Part shown: in pieces, positions 1 to 13,646 of the stretch
How positions within the stretch are numbered: position 1 is the stretch's first letter
Layout of the letters: every line of letters starts with the position of its first letter
From: Leptodactylus fallax
Lineage: Eukaryota; Chordata; Amphibia; Anura; Leptodactylidae
DNA length: 64,000 bases
NCBI GenBank assembly: GCA_947044405.1
Contig: CAMRHE010000035.1
Coordinates: 9,707,501 to 9,771,500, forward strand
Reading direction: 5' to 3'
The notes under the pieces: generated by a model
What the model was told of the DNA's origin: nothing
Seen by the model: the letters and a program-made list of their open reading frames with translations, nothing else
The model's database searches: none
Translations under genes and position numbers: made by a program

Positions 1-309
1 TAAAGACTACATTTATTTTGGACCAGCGCTCATCTGCCTCCTCCTTTTCTACCTGCATCTGGATTCTTCCTCACGTGCTTCACACCACGGTTCCGAGGCT
101 AGCAGCTGCTTTACAAGGTCCCAATGAAGATAATCTGATTCTGCATGCCTACTAAGTTGTTGTGAGCTGATCAAAACCCACCAAGGTGAGCAATTTGTAT
201 CAGTGTTCTGATAGCTATCATCCTTTGGTTTTACACTATTAGCGCTCTGCACTGTTTTTTTTTCCATTTCTTTCTTTCCAGGAAGGAGGGCTGTTCTATA
301 AGGGACGGA
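1..309. other. Unassigned left edge
   Basis: I recognise no gene or repeat here. It directly precedes the DIRS relic and could be more of that element's diverged coding region, but I could not read a convincing reverse transcriptase frame. Confidence 0.3.
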
Positions 310-1387
310 ATGAGAGTCTTATGTCTCATGACCTGTTGTATTCAAGCGATTCCTTGGGCCCAATTTTATTCAAGACCTTTACAAAAACTTCTCTCAAATT
401 GTGATGGAGATCAGAATTCTCTGGACAACAGGATTCAGATTCCCCAGCAAGAAAAAACTTCCCTTCTATGGTGGTTCGATCCAGCAAACCTGGGCAAAGG
501 AGTTGTGGTACCTAGGGCCTCAGGCTGTCATAGTCACGGACGCCAGTGGAATAGGCCGGGGAGCATCTGTAAAGGGCTCTTATCTTCATGGACTATGGTG
601 TGTTCACATTCAGAGCCGCTCTTTGAATTACAGGGAGTTGAGGGCGGTTTGGGAGACCCTGAAAAAGTCAGGCGATCTTCTGCGCGGATCACACCTGAAG
701 GTGATGTCAGACAACATCACGGTGGTCTCCTTTCTTTGTCACCAAGGTGGAACCAGGCACACGCATCTTCAGGCCTTAGCCAAAAAAATCTTCTCTTGGG
801 CAGAATTGAACGTTTCCTCCCTTACGGCAGTGCACATAAAGGGCTCAGAGAAGCTGTCTGCAGACTTCCTCAGCTGCAAGAGGTTAGATCCGGGGGCTTG
901 GTCCCTAAATCAGGACGTTTTCTCACAACTAACACTCAAGAGGGGGATCCCAAAGGTAGAGCTCTTTGCTTCTTCAGAGAACACCAAAGTAAGATGCTTC
1001 TTTTCCATCAAAAAAGGAGGACAAGAGGCAGCAATTGATGCACTGTCTCAGGATTGGGACATGGAGCTGGCGTATGCCTTCCTTCCGTTTCCTCTGATTC
1101 CCTTGGTTCTAAAGAAATTAAGAGAAAAGACGAGATTGATCCTGGTGGTTCCATCTTGGCCCAAGAGAAGTTGGTATCCCATCCTAAAACAACTGGCCCT
1201 GGAGTACCCAGTTCCTCTTTCCTTGACACCGGACCGGTTATCTCAGGGGTCGCTTCTACATCCAGATCTAGAGACTTTGAATCTAATGGCCTGGATCCTG
1301 TTAGGACAAGGGGCAAGGAACTCTGGGAACGCAGGATCACCCACAATGCCAAGCGTGCAGCTAATCAGCAGCCAGCCGGCCCTGTGA
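310..1387 (+). pseudogene. DIRS-like retrotransposon, RT tail plus RNase H (broken)
   Basis: Fragment of a DIRS-type retrotransposon polyprotein, an element that copies itself by reverse transcription and integrates with a tyrosine recombinase. The first part, about 349-520, reads in one frame with an IPWAQF...RPLQKLL and SLLWWFD stretch typical of the RT/RNase H linker. The rest, about 515-1387, continues in another frame with the RNase H block: TDASG, NYRELRA, MSDN and SADFLS carry the acidic residues, and QGGT and AYAFLPFPLI follow as in DIRS1 relatives. A frameshift near 510-530 separates the two. No tyrosine recombinase, methyltransferase or terminal repeat is visible, so this is a dead internal fragment. 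The assignment is by motif only; a related Ngaro or Pat group is possible. Confidence 0.75.
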
Positions 1388-2330
1388 TGTCACAGCCCTA
1401 TGAAAATCCTCGGCCATTTTTAGGTACAGTTATTTCACATTGCTCTTACTGTAGGGACAGACATCAGCAGAAGCTAGGGAAAGACTTTGAAAACAGAAGT
1501 TCAGGGAAAGAGCCTTAGAACTGTAGGGAAAGGAAAGAGAGGAACTGAAAGAAGAATTTGGGGTGGTTGCAGTGTAATTTACAGTAAGAATTTTAATATA
1601 CATTGCAGCACTCACTGCTGTTATATTGCTGCTCATTACTCATACCTGTGTCTTCAAGGTGGAACACAACAAGCCTTTTGCAGTACAGCAAAAAACTGTG
1701 AATTATCAACCACTAATATCTGCACTTATCTGTTCTAATGCCTTTTTCAAGGCGTTTTAGTGTGGAAACAATAGCCACTGATCTGTGCAGTAAGCTGTTA
1801 TTCTCACACTTACTTAATGGTGTGTGTTAGGTGTTTGTTAGTGTTGAAACAAGGGGCATATTTGCCGTTTTGTTCCAAGTATAAAATTAAAGGCCATTTT
1901 GCAGTACAGTACTACCAAAATATCATAATTCTTATCCAGTAATCTTTATCATGCTTTTTTTTAAAGGTGTTCATTAGTGGGGAAAGAAATAAGGGGCATA
2001 TTCGCCGTTTCGAAATAGAAAATTTACAGGCCTTTTTGCTCTGTATTTATTTCCTTTGCAATTAAATTTTTTCATCGAACAGTATGTCAGACAGAGAAGC
2101 GAGAGGCCATGTACAGGGGAGGACCACAGGCCTAAATGTTTCTGGTGCAGGCATAGGTTGCAGCAGAGTAAGGGGGTGTGGTATCGGGGGTCACAGAGGC
2201 CAGCCTCCACTGCAGGGACAATTCTCAGTGTTCCACCAGCATACCACATGCGCAGGGCACAGCAGTGTCGCGCTGTTCTACACTTCGTTTGCCAGGGCGA
2301 ATGAAGTCACACAGGGGAGGAACTGATCTG
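1388..2330 (+). repeat. Probable 5' non-coding part of the hAT element
   Basis: No reading frame is convincing. Diverged repeated blocks occur: a TTTTGCAGTACAG motif near 1676 and 1898 and an AAGGGGCATATTTGCCG motif near 1853 and 1991. Such repeated subterminal blocks are usual upstream of hAT transposases, and a hAT transposase follows in the same direction. The left terminal inverted repeat is not visible, so the border is inferred. Confidence 0.35.
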
Positions 2331-2334
2331 TGTC

Positions 2335-4265
2335 CTCAATCAAGAAATCGAATCCTGGCTTTCTCCAAGAGAACTTAAAATCGGAACAATGGTGACCGAC
2401 AATGGGAAGAACATAGTGTCCACCCTGTGTCAAGGAGGGCTGAGCCGTGTTCAATCTGGTTGTCAAGCATTTCCTTAAAGGGGTATTCCCATGAACATAA
2501 GCATTTTTAAATTTGTAGATAGTTTAAAAGTTAAACATTTTTGCAAATATAAATAATTAAACATTTTGCAGAGTCTTAAAGAGTTTCTCTAAATATCTTG
2601 TGGTGACAAGTTGTCTTGATCGGTTGCCAGTGGATACGACCATGAATGCAGGACTTTCTAAGGTCAGAATATCAGCCATGATTCTGTTACTGTGGCCGGG
2701 ATATCTTCTGATACATGTAGTGCTCCTGCCTGATAACCCATTTACAATAAGAAAATCATTGCTGGGTTCCTGACAAGTCCCAGACCATAGAAAGTTTATG
2801 CATTAGTGGTCGTATCCATTGGCAACAATGGACAACAGACTGTCACCACTAAGATGGTTAGCGAAAACCTTTAAAACTCTGCTGAATTTTTAACTACTTA
2901 TATTTGCAAAAATGTTTAACTTTTAATTATCTATAAATATAGATATGATTATGTTCAAGTGAATACCCCTTTAAGTGTTCCACCCATCTGCAAGAAATCC
3001 TAAAAATGTCAAGGAAACTTTGCATGCACTTCAGCCACTCGTACACCGCCAAGCACACCCTCCTTGAGCTGCAGCAGCAGAATGGCCTCCCACAACATAG
3101 GCTGATATGCGATGTTTCCATCCATTGGAATTCAACCCTCCATATGTTGAATCGACTATATGAACAGAGAAAAGCCATAAATGATTTCTTGATGATCCAA
3201 GCGGACAGAGGTACTCCCCTGTGTAACTTTAACGTTAGCCAGTGGCAGCTCATGCGTGACACTTGCTGTTTGCTAGTTCCCTTTGAGGAGGCCACTTAGT
3301 TAGTTGCTAGGACTACGGGATGAACAACGTCATTCCACTAATTCACATCCTGGAAAAGATGCTTTTCAATCTGGCTGGTCAGGTGACTGGAGATGTGGCG
3401 TCTACATCGCATGGCCACATGAGCCCTGTGGGGGCTGAACTGGAGGATGAGGAGGAGCACAAGCAATATGTAGCCAAATGGGTGGAGAGGAGAAGCAGGA
3501 GCAAACAGAACAGCCAGAGGGAGATGACCCAGACATACCGTGTCAGTATGCAGTGGAGATGGATGCAGGGAGTCCCTCAGAGTCACTTGCGCAAATGGCC
3601 TGATGCAAGCTCACTTCCTTGCGCAGTGACAGCCGAATTGCCACTTTTCATCAGAGGGATAACTACTGGCTATCCACCATGTTAGGCCCTCACTACCGGG
3701 GAAAAATGGAGGCCTTTTTTTACACCTGCTGAGTTGGAGGACAAACAGAACTACTATAGAGACATGCTATGTAGCAAGTTGGCCTCTGCCTATCTGCGCC
3801 ATTGTCCATCCTCTCGCATGTACGACCGGGGGGGCCCTGAGTGCTCAACTTGCACTTTCATGGCGGGTGGGGGTGGCAGGAGCAGCAGCCTCAGTCTAGA
3901 GTTGTTGGTGAGCAGCTTTCTTCAGCTGCATAGTGAAGAAGCTGCAAGACACAGAGCAGAACTTGAACCAGCAGGTGGTGGCATACTTAGAGTGCACCCT
4001 GCCAATCATCATCGAAGATCCGCTGGACTACTGGGCAGCCAAACTGGATTTGTGGCCGCAACTGGCTGAGTTTGCCCTGGAAAAGCTGTCCTGCCCGGCC
4101 AGTAGTGTGGCATCAGAGCGGGTGTTTAGTGTGGCGGGGGCCATAGTTATCCCAAGGAGAACTCGCCTGTCCACCCAAAATTTGGAGAGACTGACCTTTG
4201 TGAAGATGAATCAGGTGTGGATCAGCCAGGATTTCCACCTACCAATGTCTGATGCAGCAGATTAA
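2335..4265 (+). pseudogene. hAT transposase, decayed and split by a MITE
   Basis: Remains of a hAT-superfamily transposase, a cut-and-paste enzyme with an RNase H-like core. About 2351-2450 reads LSPRELKIGT then VTDNGKNIVSTLCQGG, the catalytic-core start of this group. At 2450-2477 another frame gives NLVVKHFLK. A T2-type MITE then occupies 2475-2974. The core resumes at about 2985, with DVSIHWNSTLHMLNRLYEQ near 3112-3170. The C-terminal dimerisation region is at about 4005-4215, with DPLDYWAAK, SSVASERVFS and LERLTFVKMN. Several frameshifts and an Asp/Glu-rich linker near 3440 separate the pieces. It cannot make protein, and no intact copy is present in the window. Confidence 0.8.
2475..2974. 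mobile_element. T2-type MITE copy 1, inside the hAT
   Basis: Non-coding inverted-repeat element bounded by TTAA on both sides. The ends are TTAAAGGGGTATTC and its exact reverse complement GAATACCCCTTTAA. The TTAAAGGRR end and TTAA duplication match the Xenopus T2 MITE group, thought to be moved by Kolobok-type transposases. It sits in the transposase reading frame at a CTTAAA site, so it is younger than the hAT. Confidence 0.85.
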
Positions 4266-4904
4266 ATGATCCATGCTGCCTCACCACACTCTGACACTGG
4301 GTCACTGTATGCCCTCCTCATACCGCTGCCACTGGGTTACTGTATGACCTCCTCATGCCACTACCACCGGATTACTGTATGGTCTCCTCATGTCGCTGCT
4401 ACTGGGTCACTGTATGTCCTCCTCATGCTGCTGCCACACCCACATTATGTCGTCTTGCCACTCTGTAGACATCTATGTGGAATGGGCAGACGACAGTGTA
4501 AAAGGAATGCGCTCTTTCATGCTACAGTAGAATCTTGGGCCTCTGCATGGTTCTTTCTATCTGGCACTAACCTGGACATGGAAGGCTGGGTTCACACTTG
4601 AGTTAGTTGGTCAGTTTTGGCCCCGTAACTGGCCAAATAAGTGTGCAGTGGTTCTAAGAGTGACGCCTGTCATGTGAATGTCATACTGATTCACAGGATT
4701 GTTTCGCTACCACAGTAGGCTCCCTATCCGTGTTACTGGAAGGCACAGTGTTCTACACCACTATACAGGCTCTCTCAAGCCAGGAAATAGGTGCTTTTTA
4801 GCGATATTCACCACAAATTAATCTGGATCGAAGCAAATTTTTTTTTTTTTTTTTTTTTAAATTCGAATCGAACTTTTGAGAAATTCGCTCATCTCTAGTA
4901 GTAA
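4266..4904 (+). mobile_element. hAT 3' untranslated region and right end
   Basis: Non-coding tail of the hAT. It contains a 35-bp tandem repeat (4299-4440) with TGTATG recurring at 4306, 4341, 4376 and 4411. A T run follows at about 4839-4858, and then the terminal sequence GAGAAATTCGCTCATCTCTAG near 4878-4897, the usual right end of this frog hAT type. A second, inverted copy of the region lies at 63183-63605. Confidence 0.75.
4299..4440. repeat. 35-bp tandem repeat, four units
   Basis: Four diverged units containing ACTGGGT(C/T)ACTGTATG and CTCCTCAT(A/G)C at exact 35-bp spacing, just downstream of the hAT transposase stop. Confidence 0.8.
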
Positions 4905-6300
4905 ATTTGGTGAGACAGCTGTGGGTTCAAAATGCTGACTATACCACTCGATAAATTCCTTGAGGGGTCTAGTTTCCAAAATGAGGTAATTTATTGGTAC
5001 CTCAGGGGCTCTGCCAATGTGACATGGCGCCTGAAACCAATTCCAGCAGAATCTGCCCTCTGAAAAGCTCACTGGTGCTCCTTCCCTGCTGTTTGCCAAT
5101 ACAGAAATTTATATCCACAAGTGCGGCATTTCCATAGATGAGAGAAAATGCTTAAAACATTGTGGGGTACATTTCTCCTTTAACCCCTTGTAAAAATGAA
5201 ACATTTTGGTTTAAAGCTACACTTTATAGATAAGAATGTAATTTTCCATTTTTATGGCCCAATTCTATGAAAGACCTGTAAGGCCAAATTACTCACTATA
5301 CCCCTTGATAAATTCCTTGAGGGGTCTAGTTTCCAAAACGTTGTCACTTTTGGGGGGTTTCCACTGTTTTGGCACCTCAGGGGCTCTGCAAATGGGACAT
5401 GTTACCTGAAAACTATTCCAGAAAAATCTATCCTTCAAAAGTCAATTAGCGCTCTTTCCATTTCAAGCCCTGCCATGTGCCCATACATCAGTGTACCAGA
5501 ACATATGGAGTATTGTCGTGATCAGGAGAAAAAAGTTAGTTGGTTATTCTCCTTTTAACCCTTTGTGAAGATGAAAAATTTGGGGCTATAGTGACATTTG
5601 AGCAGAAAAAACGCAATTTTTCTTTTTCTCGTCCCTACGGTAATATATTCAGTAAATAACCTGTAGGGTCAAAATACTCACTATACCCCTTGATAAATTC
5701 CTTGAGGGGTCTAGTTTCCAAAATGAGGTTACTTTTTGGAGGTTTCCACTGTTTTGGCACCTCAAGGGCTCTGTAAATGCGACATGGTACTTGAAACTGA
5801 TAACAAAATCTGCCTCCAAAAGCTCATTGGTGCTCCTTCCCTTCTGCGTCTTGCTGTGTGCCCATAGGTCAGTTTACATTCACATGTGGGGTACTATGGT
5901 AGTCAGGAGAACTTGCATAATAAATTGTGGGATGCATTTTCTCCTTTAACCGCTTGTGAATGTGTAAATACCAGGGCTAATTGAACATTAGTAAAAGAAA
6001 ATGAAACGTGTAAATTTTACTTCCATTTTGTCTTAATTCCTGTTAAGTGCTTATAGGGTTGAAATACTTTTTTGAAAATGGTTGATTTATGGGGGTTTCT
6101 AATACAGGGGGCTTTCAAAACCCCTTCATAACTGGATTAGTCCCTTGAAAAATGAGTTTTGGAAATGTTCTTTTAATATTGTTGTTTGACTTATAATGTC
6201 CGTAAAAATTAAAGGTTGATTTAAAGTTTGATGCCAACATAAAACAGAGATATGGTAAATTAGATTTGTAAAAGTAGGGTTATGCCTTAATATTAATTCA
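4905..6300 (+). repeat. Modular interspersed repeat, copy 1
   Basis: Non-coding repeat made of successive related units. The block GATAAATTCCTTGAGGGGTC starts at 4950, 5308 and 5692, spacing 358 and 384 bp, each followed by CTAGTTTCCAAAA and then a GGGCTCTG...GACATG block. The distal part, 6060-6300 (GGGTTTCTAATA, CAGAGATATGGTA), matches the distal part of copy 2 at 34880-35090. It is on the same strand as copy 2 and opposite to copy 3. The family is not recognised; frames across it are not coding. Confidence 0.8.
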
Positions 6301-6674
6301 GTTTTTCCAGCCACCTCCACAATGACACCAACCAGGAGAATTTCTTGCCTCCCACTGGGACAGGAAACAGTATGGGATCTCAATAAAAGGCCCCTCCTTC
6401 CATCTCAAGCCAATTCTGTTTCCTTGGGACCAGTCCTGGGATATCAGGACCTTCTTGTATATCCCAACCTTACCTTTCATGGTCCCCAGTTTTCTCCCTG
6501 AAAGTCCAGAGGGCTAGGTAAAATGTGAGGCACAGGGTTCCATCGAAGTTCCCTCCTGCACTTCTGAAAAATATGGTATCTGCAAAAGGAAGAATTTTTC
6601 GTTTTTGACTAGCCACTTTCCAAACCCCTTAACTTTTTTTTTTTATTTTTCTATTCACAGAGCCATACGAGGGC
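6301..6674. other. Unassigned spacer
   Basis: Mixed-composition sequence with an ATAAA-containing stretch near 6380. I see no motif that assigns it to a family. Confidence 0.3.
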
Positions 6675-7136
6675 TTAAAGGAAATCTGTCAGGTCAATCT
6701 GGGAAACTAAACCACCCACAGGTATTTATAGACCTGGGGTTTAGTGTCCCAAATTGCCCTGTTGTAATGCAATCCACAGGCTCATTAAAAATAAAAAAAA
6801 AAAACTTTATACTTACCTAGATAAGGGTCCAATCACTGTTTGATGAGAAGGGTCCGGTTTATTCATGAGGCACGCCTCCCGGCACCTGTGCTGTTCTTCA
6901 GTGAAGCCAAAGATTGACACACCACCTTTAGTGCGTAATTGCGGGGCATGCACACTGAAGCCAAGGAGTACTCCTCTGGCTTCATTGAAGAACTGCGCAG
7001 GTGCGGGGAGTGCAGCAGCAGGGTGAGTATAAAGCTTTTTTATTTTTAATGCGGTCATGGATTGCATTATAACAGGGTGATTTATGGACGTGTGGGTGGT
7101 TTAGTGTGCCAAATTACTCTGGCAGATTCCCTTTAA
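6675..7136. mobile_element. T2-type MITE, second subfamily
   Basis: Bounded by TTAA on both sides, with ends TTAAAGGAAATCTGTCAGG and a complementary CTGGCAGATTCCCTTTAA. It fits the TTAAAGGRR rule but differs internally from the TTAAAGGGGTATTC copies, so it is a separate subfamily. Inside, GAAGCCA(A)AG blocks appear in both orientations. Confidence 0.85.
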
Positions 7137-8040
7137 TGTTTGTAGGACAAATTGTTCTTCATAGTGGTACTATTTATTAACTTTACAATGTACTGGGAAG
7201 CTGGAACACAATTCAGAATAGGCTGGATTTGAAGAAAAAATGCATTTGTGTGATTTTATTACGGGTTTCATTTTTACGGCATTCACTCTGTAGCCAAACT
7301 GACATGTCACCTGTATTCTATGTAGCTGTGGCGGCTGTGCTTGCAGTAGAGCAGCCGCCATCTTTAAAGACAGTATCAGGCCCTGTTCACATGGTGGAAT
7401 CTTGCTCTGATTTTGCTGTGGATTTCACTCCCAAGGCAACGGTAGAGTCTTCCCTCATTCTGCCTCAGAGATTCCAGTAGGACGCCACAGAGATTGGAGC
7501 AGGATACTTGAAGAAAAATCTTCCTGCTTGGTTTTGCGGCAGAATCTGCAGCTGATTCGGAGGCACCGGGTCAAGACTCCCCACTGATTAGGCCCATTAA
7601 TTTGGCCTAACAGCAGTGGAAAGGTGCAACGGAATGCTGATCCCCCTCCACTGTAAGCCGGGGGGGGCAGAAAATAAAGAGCAACGTGAAGCAGTTGTCT
7701 GTCTCAAATTCCTCTTTACTTTCCAATGTCTGAACAGGTTCTATCTACTTGTATGGAGTGGACTGTATCACAGTCCACTTCAGTATGTCTGCCTCAGCAA
7801 AAAAACAAAGCAATTTTGGTTGTTCTTTTTTGCTGTGGTGCGCAGAATTGCCCTGAAAGGGGGCCCACCGAGGCTCTGTCACCCAAGGGCCCACACAAAC
7901 CTGGAGTCGTCCCTCGCAGAATGCTTATTTTTTCATTGTGCTTTGATCTCTGCCTCCTATTAAAATAGCTTGCCCAGACAGAATAGAAAGATAGACTAGA
8001 AAAGTGATATATTTCACTATCTGGCTTTAATAAATAAAAA
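7137..8040. other. Old frog-type repeat fragments, no gene
   Basis: 7370-7620 resembles common frog non-autonomous repeats (GGCCCTGTTCACATGG, GCGGCAGAATC). 7840-7910 holds a GGGGGCCCACC type block also hinted at near 63935. No reading frame is credible. Confidence 0.35.
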
Positions 8041-9341
8041 AAAATGTCAGTACATTACTTTTAAGTAAACTAGTCTGTTATTTTTCAGACAACTTTATCA
8101 GCTAAATATAGCAAACAATTAAGACAAGCAAAGGTAAAATAGCACTTTGCAAGAGACTGGCTGTCTCTATACAGAATAATAAATTACACCCCAGTCTATA
8201 GTGCACAGTAGGAAAAACGGCTTAAGAAACTTGCACAACTCAACAGCGACACTAGTACTCCCGAAAGCTTACCATCAAATATACTCAGCCTCTAAAAGGT
8301 ATTGCCTGATTTCTTCACTCTTCCACTACTTTCAATGGCTAACACGGTACAACATTATACTACTAAGCATAAAAGGATCCACCAACTCCCCAACATGTGT
8401 TTCACAAATTGCTTCTTCTGGAGACCATTCCATATTAGAAGAAAGTGTACAGCAGAAACCAAATTAGTGAAAAGTGGCATACATTTTCCACAATTCCCTG
8501 GTAAAAAAAAAAAAAAATATATATATACATATATGGAAACTAGTGTTGTAAAATATATGTGTACATAGAAACAGTGTAATGAAAGTTGAACCATGAGGGC
8601 AGGATTCTAATTTAATGTTACTAAATCATAAAATGATTACATTACAAAATCCTTTTCCAGTAAAATTGTCTTGAAGGCAAGATTTATGGTGCCGAATACG
8701 CCAATGTTTACTTTAGATAGGATCAATAATTATTGATTCATTCAATGTCAACGTCATCTTTAAAATGAAGGCATTCAATTTGAAGGATTAGCGGACGGAA
8801 ATTAAATGTTTTATTAAATAGTTTAATATAAATCCCTTGACTTGCATTAATAAAACAAATCAATATTCATTGTGAGCGACCTAATTTTACTTTTACTCAA
8901 TTCATCCTTTTGGATAATTTATATATACTTTTACATTTTTATTTAAAGTTATGAATGTTTCTAAATAAGATCTTATGCAGTCTTTGTGCTGCCATTTAAA
9001 TCTAAAAATGCGTGTTGGCAGAGACATAGCACATTCACATTATGAACATATCTAGTGACATTATCTAGTGCCTGTAGTGGAGAAAGGGGTTTGGAGGATC
9101 TTTTCTTACAAGCACTCAGAGGTCTTTATGCCTCTCCATTAACATTAAATTGCCCCATGCCTACCCCCCCTCCTTGTTATCCTTAATGGGTCCAGTCAGG
9201 ATTGCCCCTTATCTCCCCTCCGATATATGTCAAGTATAAAATCACTTGCAACCCAAATTCAAGCTAACCCAAACATATAGAGAATAACAGTAAGGGAAAT
9301 ACCCTCCTTTTAAGAATACTATATTTTTCAGTGACATCTTA
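8041..9341. other. AT-rich unique sequence
   Basis: No transposon motif or coding frame is seen. An A run with TA repeats lies at 8503-8533. The part 8690-9000 is AT-rich, low in repeats and could include conserved non-coding sequence, which only cross-species alignment could show. Confidence 0.3.
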
Positions 9342-9947
<606 letters not shown>

Positions 9948-10420
9948 TGGTTCTAACTCCTTAATTTCTCTCCCTAACCTAGATACACGACTTTGGTATG
10001 CTACAGTTATTTCTCAGTGTATCGTATTAACACTTCTGAAACAGAAGCACTACCTCATAACCTCCCATCCCCAAATGATCTCCCACCAAAATCCTCCTTT
10101 CACTACATGTGGTGTGACACATGCCTTATATGCGTTCTCCAATTATAAATAGATCTAGATCTCTGCTTGCTGTCATTCAATCTGCTTACTTCCATGTGAT
10201 GATCACACAGGTGTACAGCTCGTTATAGTCATAGTACAGTAATCAGATATCCACCTGGTAACGAGCTATGCATCTGTGTGTCCATCACGTGACATCAACT
10301 TATATTTTTTTCTATTCGAAGTTACCCATAAATGCCAATAAGCTGAGATGTAGAAAACTGTGAGAAATTGATACAGAAAGTATGTTAGAAAATTGTACAA
10401 CTTTTAATTATACAAACATT
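9948..10420. other. Unique spacer
   Basis: No feature is recognised. There is a short inverted similarity between GATGATCACACAGG...AGCTCGTTA (10197-10226) and TAACGAGCT...GTCCATCACGTGA (10259-10292), possibly a decayed foldback repeat. Confidence 0.3.
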
Positions 10421-10429
10421 TGTCTCTCA

Positions 10430-11190
10430 ATATTTGTCTTAAACTGGAAAGCCTCTTTAGGTATCTGGTGGGTAAACTTACTACATTCTATACTTCCCTG
10501 TACCAGTATGAGATACCAGAACAGAGACCCCTAAACAAGACTGCATCCTGGACCACAATAGGTACATGGGAGCAGGGCTCCTCCATAAATTCCCCTGATG
10601 GATCCTTATTTCACATATTCTAGGAGTGCCCACTTACCTCCCTCCAGTTTGGGAGTATATGTGCTTTGAAGTCATATTCCATGCCTTGTCATGTTGGATC
10701 TGGTTATCTATCTATTGGGACTTCCCCCTAAACGCATAGGAGGCCCATGGTTGAGGCTGCTCCTCCGTACACTCACAGCAGCAAAATGTTTCATTGCGTT
10801 GCTCCAGAGACACTTCCCCACCATATTGTGCGAATCTATATGCTTGTATCAAGGAACTTCAGACAATGGAGTATCTTATGGCTATCCTACATGATTATGT
10901 AGATAAATTCCAGGAAACTTGGTCTCTCTGGAAACAGAATTGTAGTACTGTACCACTGTAATACTGATTGTACTTTAGGTCTTTCGTATGAATATAGCAG
11001 AACACTGCAAGAGACAGTGTTTTCTTTCATTTAAAATGTTTTATTTTTTTTCGTTTAGTTCACATGTATGTTTGTTTTTGTTTGTTTTTTTTATATATCT
11101 TGCCTTAACTTAACTTCTTGGATTTTTTTTTTGTCATAGATTAGAGTTCCTTTACTCTGTATAATTTTCTTTAAGAAAAAGAAAGTTGGG
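10430..11190 (+). pseudogene. L1-type LINE, ORF2 C-terminus and 3' tail
   Basis: 5'-truncated L1-like fragment. Translation in shifting frames gives GSLFHIF then a stop in place of W, then ECP, LLGLPPKRIGGP, and LTAAKCFIALLQRH, the cysteine-containing and AAK..IA blocks at the C-terminus of L1 ORF2. Then about 10870-10930 reads EYLMAILHDYVDKFQETWSLW. A T-rich non-coding tail with an A-rich end near 11173 follows. In-frame stops and frameshifts mean it is dead. Confidence 0.65.
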
Positions 11191-11326
11191 AAAGAACTAC
11201 AAATATAGTGAAGGCGGCGATCATCCACCTAAAGTCTCCATGCTCAGTCTCCAACTGACCTCTGTTTAACCTATCTGAAGCTGACCATACACTTTAGGCT
11301 GTTGTCTACCAAACACTTGGTACATA

Positions 11327-12966
<1,640 letters not shown>

Positions 12967-13219
12967 TACACATCTGGTTTGACTGAGTAGTGCATATGTA
13001 CCAAAATAGAATAGGGGAGAAACCTGCTGCAGTAAATCCTTAAAACAGAAAATATTGGAGCAGTACCAGAATAAGGAGTGTGAAAGTTTTTTTTATCCTC
13101 TGATTAAGATCTGGTCCATGGTTGAGATGCCCACGCCTATTTTTTTTCCTATGAAATAGACTCATTATAGTGGCAGTCATGTGACCTCTGATATTCAGAT
13201 ACCACCGTCCTGATACCCC
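12967..13219. other. Short unassigned spacer
   Basis: Between Tc1 copy A and the L2 element. No motif is recognised. Confidence 0.3.
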
Positions 13220-13229
13220 ACAGGTGAAT

Positions 13230-13646
13230 ATCCATACGCCAAAGGTGCGGGTACCTGTCACAGACCTCAGTGCTCAAGACATGGCTACATATTTTAAATA
13301 CAAAATCGACAACATCCGTCAGGAAATAACCCAATCTCCAAGCAGCATCAGTCCCCTTCCCTCCCTTGCTCCTCATTGTGAACTCTCATTATTTGACTAC
13401 CAACTCCTCCTCACTATGCTTCACTCTATTGGCCTCAGGGATACCACTCTCTCTTGGTTTTCTTCCTATCTTTCTGACCGCTCATTTAGTGTATCATTCG
13501 CTGGTACTATTTCTTCTCCTCTGCCCATTACGGTTGGGGTTCCTCAGGGCTCCGTCCTAGGCCCACTCCTCTTCTCTCCAATTGGACAAAACCATCAGCA
13601 GATTTGGCTTTCAATACAATCTTTATGCTGATGATACCCAGCTATA
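13230..13646 (+). pseudogene. L2 reverse transcriptase, first part
   Basis: Codes for the linker before the RT and the palm motifs. [29 protein letters not shown] and the catalytic box YADD (two metal-binding Asp) near 13624-13635 are visible. About 200 residues usually found between the KIDNIR piece and the [10 protein letters not shown] piece are absent, and there is a frame change near 13575. The coding sequence stops at the Tc1 insertion 11 nt after the YADD codons. Confidence 0.8.

Noticed and set aside
1008..1352. Frames antisense or offset to the DIRS RNase H
   Set aside because: No motif of their own; explained by the frame at 515-1387.
2056..2378. Several overlapping frames of 66-82 codons upstream of the hAT core
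   Set aside because: I looked for a BED zinc finger and found no Cys/His pattern that holds.
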